44,230 nucleotides of DNA, from the NCBI GenBank assembly GCA_026002815.1, contig BPGB01000013.1, positions 1 to 44,230 on the forward strand, in the 5' to 3' direction. The notes beneath the pieces were generated by a model, which did not search any database, was not told the DNA's origin, and saw only the letters and a program-made list of their open reading frames with translations. Position numbers and translations under genes: made by a program. This DNA comes from Candidatus Woesearchaeota archaeon (GTDB lineage: Archaea; Nanobdellota; Nanobdellia; Woesearchaeales; UBA9642). Positions 26,773 to 36,448 of this stretch are shown piece after piece. Position 1 is the first letter of the stretch. Each line of letters opens with the position of its first letter.

Positions 26773-27453
26773 TTATATATAATCTTTTCTCTTTATCAAT
26801 TCTAAAAGCTTTGAATCTGCTTTCAATTGATTTTTAATTGCCTGTGGTAATAATTTCTTTGCTAATCTTTTCCACAAAGGAGTTTTTATTGATCTGAAAA
26901 ACTCCTCTAGTCTTTGCCTTGCCAAAATATTCTCTTCAAGAATATCCGTAAAATCCCAACTATCTTTCATAGAAAGTTCTACATCAAATACGCTTATTTT
27001 TCCTATATGAGTACCTGATGCATCTGTTCCTATATTTTTCACCAGACTATTTCTTGGATGTAAAGATAATCCTCCTTTTAAATATACGCTTAAATACCAG
27101 AATATTGCCCAAGTATAAATTTTTCCTTCGTAATTCAGTACAATCTGTTCCCAATAATCATAAGTATTATTAAGATTAAAGTCTTTTATCTGTTTTTTAG
27201 TTAAGGCATTAATCTGATTTTGAGGATCCCTCTTAAAAAATTTCCATGCCCTATTCCAAGTTGCCCATCCCCAACAAGAAGTAGGTTTTATAAAAAACGT
27301 ATCTGGTAATTCCTCCTTTCTTATAGGGAACATATAACCTGCGATATGCATCACCCTTTCATTATCTTGATACTTTTCAAGTGCTTCATTCATGAATTTT
27401 AAAAAATATGGACTTGTAATCAGATCATCTTCCATTATGATAACCTTTTCATA
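26773..27453 (-). pseudogene. Glycosyltransferase lacking its N-terminal third
   Basis: The readable protein begins YEKVIIMEDDLITSPYFLKF right after a TAA at 27454-27456. EDD is the metal motif of a GT-A-fold transferase that normally has about 80-100 residues before it (the nucleotide-binding half). Then come MNEALEKYQDNERVMHIAGY, SCWGWATWNRAWKFF (a hallmark of this family) and a C-terminal helix. An ATG at 27435 could start translation, but the product would lack the donor-binding start. The next 158 bases (27454-27611) do not encode the missing part, so it was lost or replaced. Confidence 0.7.
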
Positions 27454-27611
27454 TTAGTTTACTACTCTTGTTATTCATAAGTCTCATTTTTTGCTATTTT
27501 CATTAACATAAAATTTCTTGATTAACCAATAGTTTTCTAATTTTCCTTTACTTCCTTGGCTTTTTCTTGATCTTTTTTTTATTTTTTTAACCACCACTAA
27601 ATACAAGAAGG

Positions 27612-28521
27612 TTACTCTTTATAAACATCTAGATTATGCTCTTTTGTAAATGCATCAATTAATCCAGATTTATCTAAATTTATTATCCTATCTCTCGGAA
27701 ATTTATAAAAGTCAAGAAATAAAAAACTGTGAGCATATAATAGTTCACCCAAATTATTTGCTTCATATCTATCCACCTTTTTAAGCCCGCTATCTGCTTG
27801 ATTTACAAAGTGATTATTAAGATAGTAAATTTCATTTTGTTCGTTAACTTCTATAGACTTAAACCAATCATTATCAAATCCGCATATATAAATTTTTTGG
27901 AAACCTAAATATATCGATATTGCTAAAGCTTTATAAGCTGTCATACTTAAGTAACTTCTTGGTTTTGTTATATCCATAACATTTTTACTCCATCTATATT
28001 CAAAATCTTCAAAATATAAAACATTCTTTAAGATATTTCTCTTTCTAAACTCTACTGGAATAAAACAGAGAATATTTAATCTATTAAGTTTCTCTATTGC
28101 TTTCTTTATTTCTTTTTCTCTTTCTTTCGTTATATTCTGTGTATAACCAAAGAATGCAGGATCAGAAAGAACATAAATATCAGGCAACACTATTTCTTCA
28201 TTACCTGATGTTATATATGAATTGACACAAATCACTTTGAAATTTCCAGTTTCTTGAAGTTTTTTAATTTTATGAAAATCAATCTTTTTTAAGGACGGGC
28301 CATTAGCAAAAACAAAAGCGTTTTTATCTTTAAATTTATCTTTATATTTTTTTGTTAAATATAAATAGTTTTTGTTTTTTTAAAGAAGAGTAATAATATT
28401 TTATTTTTCTTAAAAAATCTATTGTTCTTATAGCCATAATAGAGGAAAAAGAGGATTGCGGAAACCAATAATATGGATACCTATAGTATTTTTTAATATA
28501 TGATTTTATAAAATCTTTCAT
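27612..28521 (-). pseudogene. DUF115/GT42-like candidate sialyl- or nonulosonyl-transferase, frameshifted
   Basis: The ATG at 28521 opens a frame (MKDFIKSYIKKYYRYPYYWF) that breaks at a seven-A run near 28378-28386. The other frame then reads NKNYLYLTKKYKDKF and NAFVFANGPSLKKIDFHKI. FANGPSLKKID is the hallmark of DUF115/MptE-like and GT42 sialyltransferase-type proteins. VLSDPAFFGYTQ, AYKALAISIYLGFQKIYICG and FDNDWF continue that fold. The total is about 303 residues. Located just after the nonulosonate synthesis and flippase genes, it is a good candidate to transfer the CMP-activated sugar; this is inference. The homopolymer location suggests slippage or sequencing error. Confidence 0.68.
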
Positions 28522-28566
28522 TTTTTTATATTCCAATTAAAGATATATCTATTAAACCATGGCATT

Positions 28567-29803
28567 TTAAATAATCTCGATGAAAAAAAACCAAACTGTT
28601 AAAAATATTATTATTCTGCTCATCATAAAAGATTGCGCTGCTCCAATAATTCCATTCTCTTTCACAAGAAGAAATGTCATAGGAATATTAATTATACCAG
28701 AAAAAAAAAGTTACCCACGCCAATATATGTGTTTTATAAACATAAAAAATGTAATTTACTACCATAAAATACATTCCATCAAAAGCATTTCCTAAAGAAA
28801 TCCAGATTATTATTTCTTTAGCGTCATAATAATTTTTTCCAAACATTATTTTTACAATAAATGGTGCCGAAAATCCTATTACTAATGCCAAAACAATTAT
28901 TGCCCCAAAATATAAATAAGTAAACTTCACAATTTTTATTTTTGTTTCATATGTATTTTCATTAAGTTTATTAATTAACCAAGGAGCCCATGCTTTATTA
29001 AACGAATCTGCTAGCAATCCTATTATCATTCCTATTTGTAACCCTGCAGTATATATTCCAACTTCTTTTGTCCCAATCATATTATTGATAATAAATCTAT
29101 CCGTCATAACCATTAGCATTCCACCAATTGTATGTGGAATTAGTGGTATTCCAAATTTTAAAGCATGCTTAATATATTTTATGTTTAATTTCCATTCAGA
29201 CCATAATTTTGCAATTACAAAAAAAGAAAAAATTCCAAAAATAAATATCGATAAAACTTGAGCTAATAATCTGCCCTCCCATTTCATCTTTAAAAAAACA
29301 ATAAAAATAATCGTTAAAGTAGCATTTAAAAGCCCCTGGCCAAGTTGTATATAACCATATTTCTTTGCATTCAATGTTGCCTGATAAATCGCGAGATTTG
29401 AGAGAATTAAAATTTGGAAAAAAGAAATTAAAACAGATATCAAAACCCAGCTTTCAGGAATATTGGTTAGATGTGATAAATAATTTCTTATAACATAAAC
29501 AATAATGAAAGTTAATAATGAGCTGAATACTAAAATATAAATACAGTTTGCAACATATTCTTTAAAATTTATATCATTTTCGAAATAAACTCTATTTATA
29601 GCACCATAAACACTTAATCCAGTAAATAATCCAATAATTGAAAGTAACAGAGAAAACATTGCTACTATTCCATATTCTTCTGGAGATAAATATCTTGTTA
29701 AAATAGGAATAAGGAAAAATGGAATTGCGGAATTAAATATAGAAAATAATGTATATGTTCCTGAGGCTTTAAAAAGGGAAGATTTTAATACCCTCTTTAT
29801 CAT
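28567..29803 (-). pseudogene. Polysaccharide flippase (Wzx-like), frameshifted near its end
   Basis: MOP/PST-superfamily exporter that would flip lipid-linked repeat units. The N-terminus has SLFKASGTYTLFSIFNSAIP and FFLIPILTRYLSPEEYGIVA, the typical opening, followed by about 10 membrane segments. The frame is lost within a long T run on the coding strand near 28703-28712: one frame stops soon after, while the other continues as SGIINIPMTFLLVKENGIIG, AAQSFMMSRIIIFLTVWFFF and ends at 28567, a classic Wzx tail (NxxLh...GhhGAA). Corrected length is about 411 residues, the family's usual size. Start overlaps the neuA stop. Confidence 0.82.
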
Positions 29804-30492
29804 AGAATTTCCTTTATTAAAACCTTTGCTAATTTAAAATCTATTTCTTCATCTATATCGATTGAATATTTTCTATCCATTATATATGCGTAAATATTCT
29901 TATTTAAGAAAAATGTTTTCTCTTCTAAAAATTTATCTGTTTTACAAATATATATTGCACCGTTCAATCTATAAAATTTCGGTAAATCTTGACTTCTTTT
30001 CCCTTTTACATCTTTAGGTAAAAAATTAGACATGTTAAGGTCTTCAGGTAAAGTATTGCACCATAATGGGGAATGGTCAACTTCACAAACACTTATAACT
30101 GCATCTGCATTTTTTTCGAATAAAAGTTCTATAGCTTCATCTATATGCTTAGCAGTTCTTAATGGAGAAGTTGGCTGTAAAAGAACTATAAAATCAAACT
30201 TTTTATCAATACTTGACAAAACGTGTTCTACAACTTCTATAGTTGAAGCAGTATCTGTTGCTAATTCAGGCGGTCTTTTGATAATGTGTACTTTATAATT
30301 ATTTGCTATTTCTAAAATTTTATCGCTATCGCTTGTCACTACAACCTCATCTAAATATTTACTACCTAATCCGGCCTCTATAGTCCATGCAATCAAAGGC
30401 TTACCTGCTAATGGAAGTATATTTTTCCTTGGTAATCTTTTACTTCCACCTCTTGCTGGAATTATGGCTAAAATAGTTTTTTCTTTATACAT
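29800..30492 (-). CDS. legF: CMP-nonulosonate (legionaminate/sialate-type) cytidylyltransferase
   Basis: NeuA-family enzyme, 230 residues, activating a nonulosonic acid with CTP. LAIIPARGGSKRLPRKNILP (about 8-27) is the CTP-binding signature; KPLIAWTIEAGLGSKYLDEV, VVTSDSDKILEIANNYKV, RPPELATDTASTIEVVEHVL, FIVLLQPTSPLRTAKHIDEA and SIDIDEEIDFKLAK (Asp metal ligands) are all present. The neighbours neuC/legG, ptmE-like and neuB in the same order as in the Campylobacter legionaminic acid locus point to legionaminate as substrate, but sialate or a relative is not excluded. Confidence 0.88.
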   Translation of the reverse strand: MYKEKTILAIIPARGGSKRLPRKNILPLAGKPLIAWTIEAGLGSKYLDEVVVTSDSDKILEIANNYKVHIIKRPPELATDTASTIEVVEHVLSSIDKKFDFIVLLQPTSPLRTAKHIDEAIELLFEKNADAVISVCEVDHSPLWCNTLPEDLNMSNFLPKDVKGKRSQDLPKFYRLNGAIYICKTDKFLEEKTFFLNKNIYAYIMDRKYSIDIDEEIDFKLAKVLIKEIL

Positions 30493-30493
30493 C

Positions 30494-31576
30494 TTACCTC
30501 TCTTCCAATATTTTCATAACTTTTTTATACTCATCCCATTGTCCTACATCTAAATAATAACTTTCACTTATAGGGTAAGCTATCACTTTTTTATTATCTC
30601 TTATTAACATCTCCACCAACTTCGGCATATCTAAGTAAGTGTCTGGTTCTATGTATTTAATTACTTCTTTGTTTAAAAGATAAACACCGGTATTTATCTG
30701 GAAAGTATTTTCCGGTTTTTCTTCAATTTTTTCAATTAATCCATCTTCTTTTGTATACACAACACCATATGGTATTTTATAATGTTGGATTGCTGTTATA
30801 GAGGTAAACATTGCTCCCATACTTTTATGGTGATTGTAAACCTCGCTATAATCCACATTTAATATTATGTCACAGTTAGTTACAAAAAAGTTATCTTCAT
30901 TAATGTCTTTTAACATATACAAACTTCCAGCAGTTCCTAAAAAATCCTTTTCCCATAAAAAATCTATCTCGTAATCTTTCTCTACACTGTTGAAGTAAGA
31001 TTCTATAATTTTGCCTTTGTAGTTTAGTGTTAGATAAAACTTTTTTACACCGTATTTTTTAAAAGTATCTATGATAAGCTCCGTAATGGTTTTATCTTTT
31101 ATGGGTAAAAGAGGCTTTGGCAAAACCTTGGTAAATGGGTCTAACCTTGTTCCTTTACCACCAGCCATTATAACAACAGGTATGTTATCTTTTATTGGAT
31201 CTGTTTTATCAAATTCTTCTTGTTTAAGAAGCTCTGACCATTCAACATAATCTATGACTTCATTCTTTTCGTTGATTATAGGAATAAGTTCTATCTTTTT
31301 CTCTAAAATCAGTTTTTTTATAACATTTTTGTCTAAACTGCTCTTTGCTAAAAATATTGGGTTTTTATTGCATACTTCATAAACATTACCTTCAATAGAA
31401 CCAGTTTTTAATATGTGCCTTCTTATGTCTCCATCTGTCAATGTCCCAATAAGTATTTTGTTTTTTAAATCATCTACAACCACCAAAACCTTTGTGGAGC
31501 TTTCATTTAGTTTTCTTAAAGCGGATATTATATCAGTATCTTTGTTTATTAAAACTTTGTCTAAGTTTCTTATCAT
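30494..31576 (-). CDS. ptmE: CBS-domain nucleotidyltransferase, PtmE-like
   Basis: 360 residues: two CBS motifs (about 1-115: LRKLNESSTKVLVVVDDLKN, GTLTDGDIRRHILKTG, IPIINEKNEVIDYVEWSELL), then a nucleotidyltransferase domain (about 128-360) with VVIMAGGKGTRLDPFTKVLP, KPLLPIKDKTITELIID and FFVTNCDIILNVDYSEVY, ending YLDVGQWDEYKKVMKIL. In Campylobacter PtmE makes GDP-glucosamine, diverting the legionaminic acid route to GDP-linked precursors. Together with the legG, legI and legF homologues beside it, this supports a GDP-dependent pathway here. The specificity is inferred from gene order, not from residues. Confidence 0.85.
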   Translation of the reverse strand: MIRNLDKVLINKDTDIISALRKLNESSTKVLVVVDDLKNKILIGTLTDGDIRRHILKTGSIEGNVYEVCNKNPIFLAKSSLDKNVIKKLILEKKIELIPIINEKNEVIDYVEWSELLKQEEFDKTDPIKDNIPVVIMAGGKGTRLDPFTKVLPKPLLPIKDKTITELIIDTFKKYGVKKFYLTLNYKGKIIESYFNSVEKDYEIDFLWEKDFLGTAGSLYMLKDINEDNFFVTNCDIILNVDYSEVYNHHKSMGAMFTSITAIQHYKIPYGVVYTKEDGLIEKIEEKPENTFQINTGVYLLNKEVIKYIEPDTYLDMPKLVEMLIRDNKKVIAYPISESYYLDVGQWDEYKKVMKILEER

Positions 31577-32259
31577 AAGACCTCTTTTAAAAGCATAAAA
31601 CTCTCGGCATATTCACAGCCACACTGACTTCCCCTGTAAAATGCGAAATTTTTTATATTCTCTAAACTTCTTGGAAAAGGGTGTTTATCTATCTCGCTTT
31701 GATAGATTTTCATAATTTCAAGTTTTTTGTCTATGTAGTCTGTTATGTCTATGAAAACGTTTGGTCTGAAACTTTCGATAAACTGATTATCTGTTTCACT
31801 TATTATTTCCATCATCAAAATTTTTTTTATGTAAGGATATCTAAAAGACTTGAAAAAAGGTTGTAAAGACTTGAAAACGATCCTATGGTCAGAGTGAGCA
31901 TCTGCATAAAAAGGAATATAGAGAATATTAGGTTTTACTTTTTCCAAAACCTTTGAAATCCGCTCAATCATTGTGGGAATATCCGCTTCTGTTAAAGATG
32001 TGGGCTTATAAGCCAAATCAAAAAAATCAGCAAAATTATAAGCTCTAATCACTTTTTCTATCTCTTTGTTTCTTTGTTTTACTTTTTCCTTTGTATATCC
32101 ATATTCTTCCTTCATATTTGTTATATTAATCCAAAATATATAATCTCCGTTATCTTTATGTTTAAGCAAAGTTCCTCCTGCACCTAAAGTTTCATCATCT
32201 GGATGTGGAGAGATTACAATTACCATGTTTTTCAAATTAACTTCCTTTTTATATACCAT
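31573..32259 (-). CDS. PIG-L family deacetylase
   Basis: Zinc-dependent N-deacetylase (LmbE/PIG-L), 228 residues. VIVISPHPDDETLGAGGTLL (about 13-32) has the HPDD metal motif and FYADAHSDHRIVF (about 120) the H-x2-H partner. It probably removes an acetyl group from an N-acetylated amino sugar, in the nonulosonate or its precursor. The classical legionaminate pathway has no such step, so it suggests an altered acylation pattern. AAAGGA lies 6 bases before the ATG at 32259, supporting the long form, which overlaps the neuC gene by 28 bp; an ATG 11 codons in is the alternative. Confidence 0.87.
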   Translation of the reverse strand: MVYKKEVNLKNMVIVISPHPDDETLGAGGTLLKHKDNGDYIFWINITNMKEEYGYTKEKVKQRNKEIEKVIRAYNFADFFDLAYKPTSLTEADIPTMIERISKVLEKVKPNILYIPFYADAHSDHRIVFKSLQPFFKSFRYPYIKKILMMEIISETDNQFIESFRPNVFIDITDYIDKKLEIMKIYQSEIDKHPFPRSLENIKNFAFYRGSQCGCEYAESFMLLKEVL

Positions 32260-33404
32260 TTTTTATCCTTTAGATCTATAGATAGCAATATATCTCTTAT
32301 TTTGTAAGGGGCTGTGGCGTCACCAAAAGGATTTCTTAAGTTCTTTACTCTTTCCCTGTATTCCTCATCAAAAACTGCTTTTGTTATGGAAGTGATTATA
32401 TTTTCTATGTTATAATCTACAAATTCTACATTTCCAGCATTTAGTCTACCTCTTTGCCTATTTCCTATATTAACAACTGGTAATTTATAAAAAGGTGCCT
32501 CTAATATTCCCATGCTGGAATTTCCAACCAAACATCTTGCGCCCCTCATTAAATTAACAAATATCTCTCTTGGAAGAGTTTTAAAAAATTTTATATTTGG
32601 ATGTGATATCTCCTGTATGGCTTTTAAGATGTTATAAGAACCAGGATCTGTATTTGGATAAATACCAATAACCTTATAGTTGTACTTTTCAACAAATATT
32701 TTTAAAGCTTCTAAAGATATTTTTATTTGTCTATACGCTTCTTCTTGTTCTGAAGATAACGGATGCTTTATAAAAACTATATATCTACCATTGGTGATAT
32801 TAAAATTCAGGATTTTAGAGAGATGCTCTAAACTAATATGTTGAGTATTTTCTATATTATAGTAAGCTGGATTTCCAACAAAGAAAATTCTAAAATCCTC
32901 TTCCCCAAGTTTCCTTAAGTTTTCTGCATATTCATTTGCAGTTGTAAAATGAATGTGGGATAGTTTGGATACTGCAAATCGTATTGGATCATCTGCGTTG
33001 CCAAAAACAGGATCCCCACCACCTATGTGTGCGGTTAAAACATCCATATAGTTTCCAACTAAAGCAGTAGCAATGCTTTCTTCCCTATCCCCTACAACTA
33101 GTAAAAAATCTGGTCTTTCTCTTTCAACTGTTTGGCTCAGAGCGTATGTTAATATTCCAACTCCTTTTACTCTCTGGGTTTTTCTATTAGTCATAAATAA
33201 AGAATCTATTTTTTCCACTATTTGAAAACCATCTTCTTCTATTTTACTTATGGTGTATCCATGAAAGTCCGATAGATGTGCCCCAGAAACAACCACTTTA
33301 ACATCAAATTTTTCACAATCTTTTAAAATTTTTATTACAGGATATAAAATATCATACTCCGACCTTATTCCAGTTATAGCTAAAACTTTTATATGATTCA
33401 TCAT
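32232..33404 (-). CDS. legG: Hydrolysing NDP-N-acetylhexosamine 2-epimerase (NeuC/LegG type)
   Basis: 390 residues. It makes the free 2-epimerised sugar (ManNAc-like or 2,4-diacetamido-mannose-like) that the NeuB enzyme condenses with PEP. IKVLAITGIRSEYDILYPVI opens the protein; GAHLSDFHGYTISKIEEDGF, FLLVVGDREESIATALVGNY, TAHIGGGDPVFGNADDPIRF and ARCLVGNSSMGILEAPFYKL (nucleotide-binding) are the family's key segments. It overlaps the methyltransferase upstream by 4 bp and PIG-L downstream. The choice between UDP and GDP as leaving group is inferred (GDP) from the PtmE-like neighbour. Confidence 0.88.
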   Translation of the reverse strand: MMNHIKVLAITGIRSEYDILYPVIKILKDCEKFDVKVVVSGAHLSDFHGYTISKIEEDGFQIVEKIDSLFMTNRKTQRVKGVGILTYALSQTVERERPDFLLVVGDREESIATALVGNYMDVLTAHIGGGDPVFGNADDPIRFAVSKLSHIHFTTANEYAENLRKLGEEDFRIFFVGNPAYYNIENTQHISLEHLSKILNFNITNGRYIVFIKHPLSSEQEEAYRQIKISLEALKIFVEKYNYKVIGIYPNTDPGSYNILKAIQEISHPNIKFFKTLPREIFVNLMRGARCLVGNSSMGILEAPFYKLPVVNIGNRQRGRLNAGNVEFVDYNIENIITSITKAVFDEEYRERVKNLRNPFGDATAPYKIRDILLSIDLKDKKWYIKRKLI

Positions 33405-34108
33405 CTTAATTTCCTTAATACAATATAGTATCTTCCTTGTAAGTACCTATGATTTACACCAATTTCTTGAACTAATCTGCACCACTCTATTTCAAAATTA
33501 GTTTCCTTAATCAACTCTAATATTTTAGTAAAATTATAGTAACTCTGGATTGTGCCTTTTTCGTGAATATCCTCTACAACTTCATCACCTGCAAATTCTC
33601 TATAATGTTTGTGATCGTCTCCAGAAATCAAAGATAAAAAAACGATATTTTTAGTAACTCTGTCAATTTCTTTGATTAAATTTTTTGCCAGCTCAAATTT
33701 CATACTATCTAATACACCTTCTGATATACATAAATCAAAAAAATTATCTGGAAATGGTATTTGTCCCCCATCATATACTATAAATCTGTTTTCCATCTGT
33801 TTATAGCCTTTGTGTTTTGCTAATTTTCGTGCCATGTTAATTGCTATTTCTGAAATATCAATTCCATATGCTTCTAAACCAAATTCATGCATTAATATAG
33901 TTTGAGCACCTATACCACAACCAAAATCTAATGCTCTAAGAGCATTCTCCCTGCTATTTGGCATGAGAATATCAATAAATTTGTCTACATCAATTCTCTT
34001 TCTTATAAATCTATTTAAAAACTTAACAACCTCTTCTTTGGGATAAAAAATAAAATTTTCATATCTTGAGTAAGATTTTTCCCATTCTTCTTTTTTTAAA
34101 ATATCCAT
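33401..34108 (-). CDS. Class I SAM-dependent methyltransferase
   Basis: 235 residues. ALRALDFGCGIGAQTILMHE is SAM motif I; GLEAYGIDISEIAINMARKL motif II; PDNFFDLCISEGVLDSMKFE motif III; then NIVFLSLISGDDHKHYREFA. Embedded in the nonulosonate unit between the TylF-type methyltransferase and legG, overlapping legG by ATGA. A sugar or an amino-acyl group is the plausible acceptor, so O- or N-methylated nonulosonate is a possibility, not shown. Confidence 0.84.
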   Translation of the reverse strand: MDILKKEEWEKSYSRYENFIFYPKEEVVKFLNRFIRKRIDVDKFIDILMPNSRENALRALDFGCGIGAQTILMHEFGLEAYGIDISEIAINMARKLAKHKGYKQMENRFIVYDGGQIPFPDNFFDLCISEGVLDSMKFELAKNLIKEIDRVTKNIVFLSLISGDDHKHYREFAGDEVVEDIHEKGTIQSYYNFTKILELIKETNFEIEWCRLVQEIGVNHRYLQGRYYIVLRKLR

Positions 34109-34123
34109 TTTAGTACTCCTAAT

Positions 34124-34813
34124 TTATAAAATAATGTATGAAATATTTGGGTCAAATGAAAATTTGTTAATTTTAAATCTATTGAAATCTTTGAAAATTT
34201 CCAGAGCTGCAACTGTCTCTCCTTTCCAAAACTCATTGTTTAATTCATCAAATGCGATAATCCCCCCCCTTGGTATTCTTGGAAGAAAATATTCTAAGGC
34301 TACTTTTGTAGGCTCATAAAGATCAAAATCAAGAAACAACAATGCAATAACCAAGTGGGAATTCTTATTTATGTAATCAGGAATAGTCTTTGCGGCATCT
34401 CCCTTAATTATTTCAATCTTATTGTATTGATTTAGAAATCTATTATTGTCATAGCATTCCACAGCCATAAGAAGATTCTCATATGTATCAAATTCCTCTT
34501 TAAAATCTATGGGAGGAACATTGTCGTCTCTTTCTGAAATTGAAGGGAATCCTTCAAATGTATCAAAACCAATTATTTTTCTATGAATGGCCATTGGCTC
34601 TAAATTTGCCGATAGTTTAGCAAAAGCCATCAATCCTCCACCCATATGTACACCACACTCAACAATGCTTCCTTTAATATCTATTATCTTTTTAAACAAT
34701 TCATACAATGCTAAAAACCTTGCAATAGACTGTCTTCTTACGTAAAGAGTAAAGTTGTCAAGTTTTTTCTCAAGCGGCATTTTGCTTACCCTAAAAAATT
34801 CTGCTTCATTCAT
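34124..34813 (-). CDS. TylF/MycF-type O-methyltransferase
   Basis: About 229 residues from the ATG at 34813, which has GGAGG 7 bases upstream; a reading from 34840 lacks a binding site. GSIVECGVHMGGGLMAFAKL (SAM motif of macrocin-O-methyltransferase relatives), KIIGFDTFEGFPSISERDDN, LLFLDFDLYEPTKVALEYFL and PRIPRGGIIAFDELNNEFWK (metal Asp residues) are clear. Members methylate sugar hydroxyls; they are also common in polysaccharide clusters. It overlaps the preceding HAD gene stop by 8 bp. Confidence 0.88.
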   Translation of the reverse strand: MNEAEFFRVSKMPLEKKLDNFTLYVRRQSIARFLALYELFKKIIDIKGSIVECGVHMGGGLMAFAKLSANLEPMAIHRKIIGFDTFEGFPSISERDDNVPPIDFKEEFDTYENLLMAVECYDNNRFLNQYNKIEIIKGDAAKTIPDYINKNSHLVIALLFLDFDLYEPTKVALEYFLPRIPRGGIIAFDELNNEFWKGETVAALEIFKDFNRFKINKFSFDPNISYIIL

Positions 34814-35474
34814 TACAATACCTCCTTGATAATATATCAATTATTTCAGTAGGTTCATTAACTTCATAGTCTGCTGTGCTGTTCTCTAATTTAAAAAAAC
34901 CTTTTTTAAGCCTAATTGTCATTGCACCCAAATTTTTCCCAAAGAGGATATCAGTTCTGGGGTCATCTCCTATTACTATGATTTCTTTGCTAAAATTCAT
35001 ATAAGATTTTATATTTTGAATACTCGGTTTTTGATTTTTCTTATCTTCAAGTATCAAAATATCATCAAAAAATTCCCTAATTCTTAGTAATTTTATTTTA
35101 TTTTCCTGAACGCATTGAACTCCATTAGATATAAGCATGAGACATGTTTTATCTTTTAAGAAAAATAATAACTCTTTTATTCCGTCATAAGGACTAATAT
35201 TACAATTTAAGTTATAATATAGGCTAAAAATTTCGTTGTGTTCCTCAGGGCTAGGGTATCTCTGAAAAGCAAGATAAAATAAGTTTGTAAGGAGGTCTAT
35301 TTTGCGTCTGTTTAGATTATTTTCTATATATGAAGGATTTATAAATTGAGGAACATTTAAACGATGCAAGGTTGCGAATTCCACAATAAGCCAGTAAAGG
35401 TAATCACTTTCTCTATATATTGTATTGTCTAAATCAAATATGATTTTAATACGCTTTTTCTTCAATAAATTCAT
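34806..35474 (-). CDS. HAD-superfamily hydrolase
   Basis: 222 residues. IKIIFDLDNTIYRESDYLYW has the nucleophile motif D-x-D, CLMLISNGVQCVQENKIKLL motif II (Ser), a Lys in KKNQKPSIQNIKSYM, and VIGDDPRTDILFGKNLGAMT motif IV. The family removes phosphate from small molecules. In a nonulosonate locus it might act on a sugar phosphate or nucleotide, but a NeuB-type synthase of the legI kind needs no phosphatase, so the substrate is open. Overlaps both neighbours, hence the same transcript. Confidence 0.82.
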   Translation of the reverse strand: MNLLKKKRIKIIFDLDNTIYRESDYLYWLIVEFATLHRLNVPQFINPSYIENNLNRRKIDLLTNLFYLAFQRYPSPEEHNEIFSLYYNLNCNISPYDGIKELLFFLKDKTCLMLISNGVQCVQENKIKLLRIREFFDDILILEDKKNQKPSIQNIKSYMNFSKEIIVIGDDPRTDILFGKNLGAMTIRLKKGFFKLENSTADYEVNEPTEIIDILSRRYCNE

Positions 35475-36439
35475 TTTTTAAACCCTATAAACTCTTCTAA
35501 AAAGTACCTTTCCATTCTAATTGGTTTTACATCATTAAAATTTATTGTAAACTTATTTTTGCAAGTTAGTAATGATATTAAGTTTTTTCTGAAACTTCTT
35601 GAAGAATAGAAAGATATAATAGACCCTCCTCCAAATCGTGGATTAATATCTATTAAGTAATACAAATCATTTTTCTTTATAAATTGAAAATTTAAGCATC
35701 CTCTAAAAAAAAGCTCTCTTCCAATCTCTTTGCATAATTCAATTAAGTCATAATCTTTTATAGTCTCCGTTATAATAGAAATGCCACTTTCAACTAAAAT
35801 TCTTTTTCTTGGTATAGCATTTAACAAATGACCATTCATGTCAAATAAAACATCTACGCTGTACTCATCTCCAATTATATAAGATTGCACTATATAATCA
35901 TATTTATCACATTCAAAATCAGATAATTCTTTTAGTGAAGATATGTATTTTACACCTGTAGATCCTCTGCCTTTAGTAGGTTTTAAAATAAACCCAGAGT
36001 AGTTATTTATAACATTGAAATCTTTTATTTCTGATAATTTAAAAGTATCAGGCAGCAAAACTTTATTGCTTAATTTTTTAAATAAACTATACTTATCAGT
36101 TATTATCTTCATAGTTTCCAGAGGAGGGTGAAAAAATTTTGCTCCAAGATTATTTATGTCGTTTTCAATTTCAAGCAGAAGTTTTATTTCTTCTTCTACT
36201 CCCAATATTAGCCATTTTACTTTATGTTTTTCAATAAGAGTTAAAAATGTTTCCTGAAGTTTTTGTTTTTCTTTTACAGAAGGTATGATATAGAAAAAAT
36301 CTACATGTTTATAAATAGACAAAAACTCTCTTATGTCTAAACCTATTATTTTAAAATAATATTCTTTGAATACTTTTAGCCAACCTAAGCTTGAAAGATT
36401 ACATACCGGACTCCGAATAATAGTGATATCTTTATTCAT
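35471..36439 (-). CDS. ATP-grasp ligase of the nonulosonate cluster
   Basis: 322 residues. N-terminal segment (about 1-100) with DITIIRSPVCNLSSLGWLKV resembles the pre-ATP-grasp domain. LKPTKGRGSTGVKYISSLKE (about 150-170) is the ATP-binding Lys loop, YDYIVQSYIIGDEYSVDVLF the next strand, and YYLIDINPRFGGGSIISFYS the metal-binding E/D-x-N-x-R motif (IDINPRFGG). It couples ATP hydrolysis to joining a carboxylate to an amine or thiol. Encoded between neuB/legI and the HAD gene, it may acylate the sugar with an amino acid or small acid; this is speculation from context. Confidence 0.83.
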   Translation of the reverse strand: MNKDITIIRSPVCNLSSLGWLKVFKEYYFKIIGLDIREFLSIYKHVDFFYIIPSVKEKQKLQETFLTLIEKHKVKWLILGVEEEIKLLLEIENDINNLGAKFFHPPLETMKIITDKYSLFKKLSNKVLLPDTFKLSEIKDFNVINNYSGFILKPTKGRGSTGVKYISSLKELSDFECDKYDYIVQSYIIGDEYSVDVLFDMNGHLLNAIPRKRILVESGISIITETIKDYDLIELCKEIGRELFFRGCLNFQFIKKNDLYYLIDINPRFGGGSIISFYSSRSFRKNLISLLTCKNKFTINFNDVKPIRMERYFLEEFIGFKK

Positions 36440-36448
36440 AACTAATCT

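Noticed and set aside
27454-27611. A small basic protein (KKRSRKSQGSKGK) between the truncated transferase and the DUF115-like gene
   Set aside because: No start codon, no binding site and no recognisable family; treated as non-coding.
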